This document shows positions 6,881 to 12,430 of a DNA stretch of 12,430 bases, in pieces. Positions within the stretch are counted from its first letter, which is position 1, and each line of letters begins with the position of its first letter. The translations under genes and the position numbers were made by a program. Location: assembly GCA_963582345.1 (NCBI GenBank), contig CAUZSN010000084.1:1-12430 (forward strand), given 5' to 3'. This DNA is from CAUZSN01 sp963582345 (GTDB lineage Bacteria; Planctomycetota; Planctomycetia; Planctomycetales; Planctomycetaceae). The notes below the pieces were generated by a model. It searched no databases, was not told the origin of the DNA, and saw only the letters and a list, made by a program, of their open reading frames with translations.

Positions 6881-8095
6881 TCAAAGGTTGGATTCTCGAA
6901 GAAAGCGGGGCATCAATTCGTGTCCTCGTTTAAAAATTAGGTGCGATTGTGACGCGGCAACTTCGTCATACGTCTGTGCCCCATCAGCTTCGATTCCACT
7001 GCCGCACATGGCCAATGGTACGTAACCGTGGCTGTGTGTTCTTGTACGCACGAAGGTTGGGTGATCGGGGCAAATCAAGATGCGAAAGTCGTTGTGTTGT
7101 TGCAAGAACTGATGCACCGGACCGACGATGTCCGTATCAATTTGTTCCAATGCCGCGACTTTCGCGTCGGCGTCTCCTTCGTGAGAAGCTTCATCGGTTG
7201 CCTCGACGTGGATAGCAACAAAGTCGACGTCGTTCAATGTCGCGATTGCGTAACGGCCTTTAGCCGCGTAATCAGTATCAGTGTAGCCAGTCGCGCCGGG
7301 GACGGTAACAGATTCCCAACCCAAAAGCATCCCGATGCCGCGCAGCAAATCGACGGCCGTAATCACGGCGCCTGTCTTGCCAAACCGATCGAAAAATGGT
7401 TCTAGAGAGGGACGTTTTCCTAAGCCCCACAGCCAGATTTGGGTGGCGGGCAACTCGTTGCGACTACAACGCGCCTGATTCTCTGCGGACTTGGCAAACA
7501 GTTCGATACTGCGGTCCATCAGATCTCGCAACACGTCGGCACCATTTCCTGTGGGCAGGAAATCGTGAATCGGTTGACCTGGGATATCGTGGGGCGCCAC
7601 AGTCGCGGTTTGCGAATCGAATAGGTCCGGATGATCGCGGCCACGATAGATCAGTAGGTTACGATAACTGACTCCGGCGTGAAATTTCCATTGTTTATTT
7701 CCACAACAATCCTTTTGCAATTGCTCAATAAGATTTCGGACCAAATCATTCGGAATCTGACCGGCGGTGAAGCTTCGCATGTTGCCATTCTCAATCGTCA
7801 CCAGGTTACAGCGTATTGCCCAGTCGTTTGCACCCAGTTCGATGTTCTGAGCGACTGCTTCCAGCGGCGCTCGGCCAGTGTGATAACGAAGTGGGTCGTA
7901 ACCGAACAGACTCATTGTGCCGACGTCGCTACCTGAGGGCATCGAGGCCGGAACATGATTTGCCTGTCCGACGACGCCCCATTGGGCGATTACGTTGAGA
8001 TTGGGCGTGCGTGCCGCTTGTAGTGGCGTTCGGCCGCCTAGTGCGTCTTGCGGCTCGTCTGCCACACCATCGGGAATGATCAAGACATACTTCAT
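6881..8095 (-). CDS. Archaeal-type cofactor-independent phosphoglycerate mutase homolog (possible homoserine kinase)
   Basis: 404-aa member of the alkaline-phosphatase-superfamily ApgM group. Family features: IIPDGVAD at the N-terminus (metal ligand D9), PSGSDVGTMSLFGYDP (53-68) with the presumed catalytic nucleophile S56, VEATDEASHEGD (297-308) with metal-type D301 and H305, PDHPTF (343-348) and THSHGYVP (353-360). ApgM enzymes interconvert 2- and 3-phosphoglycerate, but a bacterial branch of this family has been proposed to act as homoserine kinase in threonine synthesis. The PDHPT and THS-type C-terminus fits that branch, so the substrate is open. ATG 8095 is chosen because homologs start MKYV.IIPDG; a TTG at 8107 would add 4 residues. 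It follows the FAH-family gene by 84 bases and precedes mutY by 63. Confidence 0.86.
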   Translation of the reverse strand: MKYVLIIPDGVADEPQDALGGRTPLQAARTPNLNVIAQWGVVGQANHVPASMPSGSDVGTMSLFGYDPLRYHTGRAPLEAVAQNIELGANDWAIRCNLVTIENGNMRSFTAGQIPNDLVRNLIEQLQKDCCGNKQWKFHAGVSYRNLLIYRGRDHPDLFDSQTATVAPHDIPGQPIHDFLPTGNGADVLRDLMDRSIELFAKSAENQARCSRNELPATQIWLWGLGKRPSLEPFFDRFGKTGAVITAVDLLRGIGMLLGWESVTVPGATGYTDTDYAAKGRYAIATLNDVDFVAIHVEATDEASHEGDADAKVAALEQIDTDIVGPVHQFLQQHNDFRILICPDHPTFVRTRTHSHGYVPLAMCGSGIEADGAQTYDEVAASQSHLIFKRGHELMPRFLRESNL

Positions 8096-8179
8096 GGAAT
8101 CCCGCAACTGTCGATTCGAATGAGTGGTTTCATTGTGTGGGCGGTCGATGATGTCAGGGGGCTTTCCGACAAGCGTCAG

Positions 8180-9043
8180 TCAATCCTTCACCACCGGGTT
8201 CGTCAGCGTTCCGATTCCTGTTATTTCGATGGAGACGCTATCGCCATTTTTCAGAGTGAATTCATCGGGTGGGATGATACCGGTGCCGGTCAGCAGAAAA
8301 GCTCCGTTTGGCAACAGGTTTTCCCGGCAGAGCCAACTGATTAATTCGGAGAAATTCCGGGCCAACTGGTTGAGGTCGGTCTCACCTCGAAAGGCTTCGC
8401 TGCCGCTGCGTTCGATGCGGAGTTTGATTTTTGTGTTCGGCAGATCCAATGGTTCCTCAGGAATCAGAACGCATGGGCCTAATGAACAACATTGGTTGTA
8501 GACTTTCGCCTGCGGCAAGTAGAGCGGATTTTCCCCCTCAATGTCGCGAGCCGACATGTCGTTGCCGATGGTGAAACCGGCTAGTTTTTCGTCCGGCGTG
8601 ACAACCAGAGTTAATTCCGGTTCGGGGACCGACCATGTGCTGTCGTAACGCACTCGCACCGGTTGCCCCGGTCCCGAGACGCGATTTGGCGTTGCTTTCA
8701 AGAACAGTTCGGGGCGCTCGGCCGAATACACTTTATCGTAATGGCTGGCGCCCGTTTCCGATTCTTCCATCCGAGCGACCTGGCTGCGTTTGTAAGTGAC
8801 CCCGGCCGCCCAAACCTCCTGGTGGTCGATGGGCGCCAGAAAGGTGACCGCGGTGGCCGCGATCGGGGCGGCGTTGTGATCGATCAAGAAGTCAGCCAGT
8901 CCGATCGGATCGGGAGCGTGCAGAATGTCAGCCAGACGGCGGCAATTGTCGACCTGCAGCATATTTAGCAGTTGGATGTCTGTGTTGCTGACTTTGGCGA
9001 CGCGCTGCTCGCCGTCACTGAGAACCACCTTTGCAAGTCTCAT
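8180..9043 (-). CDS. Fumarylacetoacetate-hydrolase-family enzyme, probable 2-keto-3-deoxy sugar-acid dehydratase-like
   Basis: 287 aa, with the conserved FAH C-terminal catalytic domain in about residues 75-280. The metal site is visible as VPEPELTL (E141 and E143) and GNDMSARD (D162), followed by EGENPLYLPQAKVY (170-182) with conserved K180. This sequence block resembles 2-keto-3-deoxy-D-arabinonate dehydratase more than true fumarylacetoacetases. Members act on 2-keto acids by C-C cleavage, dehydration, isomerisation or decarboxylation, so the precise substrate cannot be read from sequence. Its ATG overlaps the rluD stop (ATGA at 9043-9040), with GAGG just upstream, which indicates translational coupling to rluD. 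Confidence 0.86.
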   Translation of the reverse strand: MRLAKVVLSDGEQRVAKVSNTDIQLLNMLQVDNCRRLADILHAPDPIGLADFLIDHNAAPIAATAVTFLAPIDHQEVWAAGVTYKRSQVARMEESETGASHYDKVYSAERPELFLKATPNRVSGPGQPVRVRYDSTWSVPEPELTLVVTPDEKLAGFTIGNDMSARDIEGENPLYLPQAKVYNQCCSLGPCVLIPEEPLDLPNTKIKLRIERSGSEAFRGETDLNQLARNFSELISWLCRENLLPNGAFLLTGTGIIPPDEFTLKNGDSVSIEITGIGTLTNPVVKD

Positions 9044-10062
9044 GATGCCTCTTTCTTGTGTTGCCTCAAAGCGTTCAGCGCGGCTTGGAAATCTTTCGGC
9101 AATGGTGCCTCAAAAGTCAGCGATTGTCCACTCTCCGGGTGGCAAAATTTGAGCCGGTATGCGTGCAACGCTTGACGAGCAATCAACGTGTCGCAGTCGG
9201 ATGGCTCATCAGTTTCGTGAACTCTCGCCTTTGACGATTTCAGTAGGTCGGAATGACGCAAAGCAGCCTGTCCACCGTAAGGACGATCCGCGACGATTGG
9301 GTGTCCTAAATACTGCAAATGTACGCGCAGTTGGTGCGTGCGGCCAGTGTGGGGTTTTAAACGAACATGCGTGAATCTGCCGAACTGTTCAATGACCTCG
9401 TAAAATGTGATTGCGTCGCGGGCATTTCCGCCGGCGCGGCAGACCTGCATTTTTTCGCGGCTCTTGGGATGCACTCGCATGTAAGTTTCGATGTAGTCGC
9501 TTTCCAGTTCGAAAACGCCCCATGCGATGGCTTGATATTCCTTGCCGACTTCTCGGCGTTCGAATTGACCACTCAGGTGGGCGTGGACTTGGTTGTTCTT
9601 AGCGAGGACTAGCACTCCGCTGGTGTCGCGGTCGAGCCTATGTACGATTCCCGGCCGAAATTTTCCGGCCGCGTTGCTGAGTTGATCGAAGTGGAACTGA
9701 AGCGCCCCAGCCAATGTGCCACCGTAGTTGCCTTTTCCAGGATGCACGATCATGCCCGCTGGTTTGTTGATGATGACGATCGAGTTATCTTCGTGCAGGA
9801 TGTCGAGAGGAATATCTTCGGGAGGTAGGCTTCGCTCCGGCAGTTTCGGTAAACGGACTTCAATGCAGTCATTGACGCGTAATCGACGGGCCGACTTGAC
9901 CGGCAATCCGTTGACCAGGACCACCTGCTGTTCGATCGCGTGTTTGAACTGCTGGCGGCTGTAATTGGGAAATAATCGGCTCAGGTAATAGTCGACTCGC
10001 CAGCCGTGTGCGCGCGACTCGACCGTCAGTTCGATCGGTTTGCTAGACAGTGAGCTGGTCAT
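9040..10062 (-). CDS. rluD: 23S rRNA pseudouridine synthase, RluD/RluA family
   Basis: 340 aa. Isomerises uridines to pseudouridine, in RluD at helix 69 of 23S rRNA during large-subunit maturation. An S4 RNA-binding domain occupies about 20-75 (RVDYYLSRLF, SRQQFKHAI). The catalytic domain follows, with NKPAGMIVHPG (99-109), the signature HRLDRDTSGVLVLAK (141-155, catalytic D144) and PHTGRTHQLRVHL (237-249). S4 plus this motif set fits RluD better than RluA, although RluC-type specificity is possible. The start codon overlaps the stop of the TPR-like gene (ATGA, 10062-10059), and the stop overlaps the start of the FAH-family gene, so it is the middle gene of a tightly coupled trio. Confidence 0.93.
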   Translation of the reverse strand: MTSSLSSKPIELTVESRAHGWRVDYYLSRLFPNYSRQQFKHAIEQQVVLVNGLPVKSARRLRVNDCIEVRLPKLPERSLPPEDIPLDILHEDNSIVIINKPAGMIVHPGKGNYGGTLAGALQFHFDQLSNAAGKFRPGIVHRLDRDTSGVLVLAKNNQVHAHLSGQFERREVGKEYQAIAWGVFELESDYIETYMRVHPKSREKMQVCRAGGNARDAITFYEVIEQFGRFTHVRLKPHTGRTHQLRVHLQYLGHPIVADRPYGGQAALRHSDLLKSSKARVHETDEPSDCDTLIARQALHAYRLKFCHPESGQSLTFEAPLPKDFQAALNALRQHKKEAS

Positions 10063-10988
10063 GCTGCGCCGCTTTGTGGAAAACGATTTCTCGGAGCAGC
10101 ACTCGAATCTGCGTCGCCGGGAGGCGTCTTAAATGATGGCTTCTTGTTGGACGGCACCTCTTTCGAGGGTCTAGCGGGTTGCTCGCTTGCAGGCAATTTT
10201 AGAAGCGGCTCGTTGCCGTCGTCGGTGGACGAAGATTTTGAGGGCTCCAGCGTATCGAGCGGTTGCGACGGAGAAAGTTTCTCTGGATTCTCCGGCAGCG
10301 CCAACGAATCGGAGTCGATAGCGTGGACGTCACCGGTTGACGTGCTGTCACGAGGTTTCTTGCGGTCCTCGGGCTTAGGGTTTTGCCTATTGAACCAGGC
10401 ATAGAATTTCTGAGCACGTTCCTGCGAGAGTGCGTGAATTCGCTGTTGGGCGATCTTTGTCAGAACCGAATTGGGAAAGTCCTTGATAAAATTCGTATAT
10501 GCTGTAATTGCGGGCTGCGTATTTTCGTCGGACGTTGTTTCCAGGAGCCTCGCTTTTCCAATCAACGCTCGCTCAAGAACTTCGACCGAAATCGATTTTG
10601 CATTCAGGAGTTCGTTGAATGCCTTTTGGGCCTGCTTCAAATCGGACAGACCACCTTTCTTGTCAGTGAAGCAAAGTTCGATTCCCGACTGGAGTAGTAA
10701 TTCGCCTTCGTTCAACCTCGCCCAAGCTCCCGCATTTGTATCTCTAAAGGTGTCGGCCAAATTTCCGAAATCTTTGGCGTTTTGGCAGCGCATAAACTGC
10801 GTCCACATGAGTTCGCTTTCGGAGTGCGAACCGAGTACCCGCCAAATGATCGCGAGAACCGCCACAATGATCCCGCACAGAATAAACAGATTGCGCGTAG
10901 TGCCGAACTTTTCGACGACTGGTGTAACCCGTCCCAACAATTTCCCCAGTTCGTTGGTCTGCAGCTCATGCCGATGTTGGCTTTTCAT
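10059..10988 (-). CDS. Membrane-anchored TPR-like protein with a Ser/Pro-rich tail
   Basis: 309 aa. Residues 1-32 are polar and probably cytoplasmic (MKSQHRHELQTNELGKLLGR). Residues about 33-52 form one transmembrane helix (NLFILCGIIVAVLAIIW). Residues about 55-195 are helical and TPR-like, with patterns such as ARLNEGELLLQSG and AYTNFIKDFPNS. The layout resembles YfgM/TPR_21-type proteins that sit beside the Sec machinery or the BAM complex. Residues about 200-309 are low-complexity, rich in Pro, Ser, Glu and Lys, and probably disordered. No classic Shine-Dalgarno precedes ATG 10988, but a strong promoter does. It is the first gene of the trio with rluD and the FAH-family gene. The molecular role is unknown; protein-protein scaffolding is the reasonable inference. 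Confidence 0.82.
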   Translation of the reverse strand: MKSQHRHELQTNELGKLLGRVTPVVEKFGTTRNLFILCGIIVAVLAIIWRVLGSHSESELMWTQFMRCQNAKDFGNLADTFRDTNAGAWARLNEGELLLQSGIELCFTDKKGGLSDLKQAQKAFNELLNAKSISVEVLERALIGKARLLETTSDENTQPAITAYTNFIKDFPNSVLTKIAQQRIHALSQERAQKFYAWFNRQNPKPEDRKKPRDSTSTGDVHAIDSDSLALPENPEKLSPSQPLDTLEPSKSSSTDDGNEPLLKLPASEQPARPSKEVPSNKKPSFKTPPGDADSSAAPRNRFPQSGAA

Positions 10989-11036
10989 AATGCGTTTCGC
11001 AGGTTCAGTTTAGGCGCGGCTATCAATTGTTGCGCG

Positions 11037-11065
11037 AGTATATGAGGGGCCGAGAACAGCGTCAA
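11037..11065 (-). promoter_or_regulatory. Sigma-70-like promoter for the TPR-rluD-FAH operon
   Basis: On the minus strand TTGACG (11065-11060) and TATACT (11042-11037) each match the consensus at 5 of 6 positions and are separated by exactly 17 bases. Transcription would start near 11030, giving a leader of about 40 bases before ATG 10988. It sits between the stop of the PAP2 gene (11110) and the next start, exactly where an operon promoter is expected. Confidence 0.7.
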
Positions 11066-11109
11066 GTGGTGGCCATTTACCGTGAAATCTGGATCTCGCG
11101 ACCGCTCGA

Positions 11110-12090
11110 TCAAAATGGTAGAGAGACCATCATACCGATCGTTCCGTCCAACGGATGGATGTACGGTTCAATGTGAACTCGAGGATCGCCGCGCAAATGG
11201 CGGCCGCAGACCGATTTTCCGATCACGTAGCCCAACGCAGCGCCGAACACGACGTCGGATAGGTCGTGGTCGCATTCATCGATGCGGCTCCAGCCAACCA
11301 TGCCCGCGAATATGTATGCCGGAACTGCTGCTCTAACTCCATAGTACTCTTCCAGAACCGCAGCGATTGTGAAACTGCTTGAGACGTGGCCTGACGGGAA
11401 TCCAAATTGCCCGCCGGTCCAGTCATTGCTCGGGCGGTCACTGTTGATGGCCGCCTTAACCGCAATCGTTCCGATTCCCGTCAAGGTATACGCATTGATC
11501 AGCGAGCAACAGGTTTGGTGGAGACGCTGATTCCCTTTGCGCAGGCTGTAGGTGTAGACTCCCATCATGACGGGCAGCTCAAAAGTCGCATCGCCTAGTC
11601 TGCCGATCACTGTACTCGCCGCACCCCAACGCTTCGAATGCCGTAGCGTGTTGTCACGGAACTCGCGGTCAAGATCTTGGCGGACCACAATCGCACTGCC
11701 AGCTGCGATGCCTAGCAGCACAAGGTTACTCCAATCGAGTGCCCCCTGAGCATCTGCCAGTAAAAGTTGCGAATAGTTCTTGCAGTCCTCTTTGAAACTA
11801 AGACGGGATGAAGTCAGTGCGTGATCTATTTTTCCATTGCTTGACTGCCAATTCTGAATCGAAAGATTGTATCTCCCGTTGAATGCACTCAGATCGTCCA
11901 TGAGCGTTGGTGAGGCGAGGGAGCGTAAAGTCGCTGCACAACACCTTACACTACAGGTGTTCGGTATTTTATTTTCCGACCAACTAGCAATTGGCACGAC
12001 GGATTCGGGAAAGAAATCTGGGCGACCGCTGTGAGTAGGTGGTACCAAGCTATCAGGGACAGCAGTCGGCCATTCATAGATCGACTGCAC
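11110..12090 (-). CDS. PAP2-family phosphatase (catalytic portion; probable N-terminal frameshift)
   Basis: Phosphatidic-acid-phosphatase type 2 / vanadium-haloperoxidase fold. All three active-site motifs are intact in the 326-residue frame: K212-x6-R219-P220 (KAAINSDRP), P232-S-G-H235 (FPSGH), and S268-R269-x5-H275-x3-D279 (SRIDECDHDLSD). Hydrophobic segments lie near 120-137, 170-183, 197-213, 237-247, 257-267 and 279-292. The end (HIEPYIHPLDGTIGMMVSLPF) is beta-like and finishes in Phe, as in outer-membrane proteins. The only usable start in this frame is GTG 12090, nine bases after an in-frame TAG, with no good ribosome site and no signal sequence. A clear signal peptide lies just upstream in another frame, so the native protein was probably about 370 aa starting at 12230. 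The substrate is unknown. Confidence 0.8.
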   Translation of the reverse strand: MQSIYEWPTAVPDSLVPPTHSGRPDFFPESVVPIASWSENKIPNTCSVRCCAATLRSLASPTLMDDLSAFNGRYNLSIQNWQSSNGKIDHALTSSRLSFKEDCKNYSQLLLADAQGALDWSNLVLLGIAAGSAIVVRQDLDREFRDNTLRHSKRWGAASTVIGRLGDATFELPVMMGVYTYSLRKGNQRLHQTCCSLINAYTLTGIGTIAVKAAINSDRPSNDWTGGQFGFPSGHVSSSFTIAAVLEEYYGVRAAVPAYIFAGMVGWSRIDECDHDLSDVVFGAALGYVIGKSVCGRHLRGDPRVHIEPYIHPLDGTIGMMVSLPF

Positions 12091-12230
12091 GACCTGTGTC
12101 TAGTTGACATTATACGTTCTGGGTCATGAGCTCGAACGTTTGTCAGACTGCTGCCGAGTGTCAACAAACACAACAGCAGACAAAGTAAAAATGTAATCCA
12201 CCAGTCTCTGGTCGTTTGAGTTCGCTGCAT
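12091..12230 (-). pseudogene. Signal-peptide-coding 5' end of the PAP2 gene, out of frame with the rest
   Basis: From ATG 12230 the minus strand encodes a textbook secretion signal: a charged start (MQRTQTTR), a hydrophobic core (WWITFLLCLLLCLLTL), and a cleavage site after VRA (VRA|HDPE). The frame stays open to about 11946 but loses protein character after about 12095, where the PAP2 frame takes over with YEWPTAVPDSLVPP. Joining them needs a -1 (or +2) shift between about 12099 and 11949. Causes could be a sequencing error, a real inactivating mutation, or, less likely, programmed frameshifting. GGA lies 4 bases before ATG 12230; a GTG at 12263 is an alternative start. Confidence 0.6.
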
Positions 12231-12430
12231 GGATTCCGGTTCTGCGTCCCTTTTAGATCTCACAAGGCACTAGTCACCGTTTTTATTGCTTCGACTAGCA
12301 GAACAGTCATTTCCGAGACGTTACTCCGTGAGCCAGTCAATCGGAATATCTGATAAAGTCGGAACGATCGCGAGGGTTTACCACGAAGCTGGTTCGTAAT
12401 GCCGCCTTAAATCGACGGTTTGAAGAAAGA
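12231..12430. other. Upstream region of the PAP2 gene, no gene seen
   Basis: No convincing coding frame or RNA gene. It contains a 6-base inverted repeat, CTAGTC (12270-12275) and GACTAG (12293-12298), around a T-rich loop, 40 to 70 bases before the PAP2 start. This could belong to its regulatory region. No promoter with both boxes could be assigned. Confidence 0.3.

Noticed and set aside
6881..6884. TTGACG (6884-6879, minus) as a -35 box for mutY
   Set aside because: No -10-like sequence at 16-18 bases; the match is largely created by the stop codon context.
10144..11013. Long plus-strand frames opposite the TPR-like gene (10144-10404 and 10471-11013)
   Set aside because: They are antisense shadows of a gene with a membrane helix, start/stop coupling to rluD and a good promoter; no recognisable domain.
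11949..12010. Slippery sequences (TTTCCCG, AAAATAAAA) as a programmed -1 frameshift site in the PAP2 gene
   Set aside because: They do not fit a canonical X_XXY_YYZ heptamer in the right frame and lie about 100 bases after the point where coding character changes frames.

Overview
The window looks like chromosomal DNA from an aerobic bacterium of the Planctomycetes, most likely a Pirellula/Rhodopirellula-type organism. This is inferred from the protein styles: a two-subunit 2-oxoacid:ferredoxin oxidoreductase with a fused gamma-alpha subunit, an N-terminally anchored TPR-like protein starting MKSQHRHELQ, a DLTGIVIGTDGYR-type anchored protein, and a secreted PAP2 phosphatase. Base composition is moderate and coding density is high. 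I see no phage, IS, CRISPR, rRNA or tRNA signal.

Layout. Positions 148-4541 are on the plus strand. They hold korA and korB, which encode a 2-oxoglutarate:ferredoxin oxidoreductase 11 bases apart. A small zinc-ribbon plus twin-CBS protein follows, then a protein with two degenerate receiver-like halves. These four genes are spaced like one transcription unit. They meet convergently, with a 48-base gap, a block read entirely on the minus strand (4590-12230).

The minus-strand block, in its direction of transcription, starts with a PAP2-family phosphatase whose signal peptide lies in a different reading frame from its catalytic domain (12230-11110). A clear sigma-70-like promoter (11065-11037) follows. 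Downstream come a single-pass TPR-like protein, the pseudouridine synthase RluD and a fumarylacetoacetate-hydrolase-family enzyme. These three are joined by two 4-base ATGA overlaps and so are almost certainly one operon. An archaeal-type cofactor-independent phosphoglycerate mutase homolog (possibly a homoserine kinase in this subfamily) and the DNA repair glycosylase MutY follow at short gaps. After a 392-base stretch with no convincing gene there is an unknown single-pass membrane-anchored protein.

Functionally this is mostly housekeeping: central carbon oxidation (KorAB) with a possible nucleotide-sensing partner (CBS), rRNA modification, sugar-acid or aromatic catabolism, amino-acid or glycolytic metabolism and oxidative DNA damage repair. 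I did not find an obviously new multi-gene system. The observations most worth checking are the split PAP2 reading frame, a MutY with Glu at the expected catalytic Asp and a changed 8-oxoG-recognition loop, the two uncharacterised proteins beside KorAB, and the uncertain substrate of the phosphoglycerate mutase homolog.
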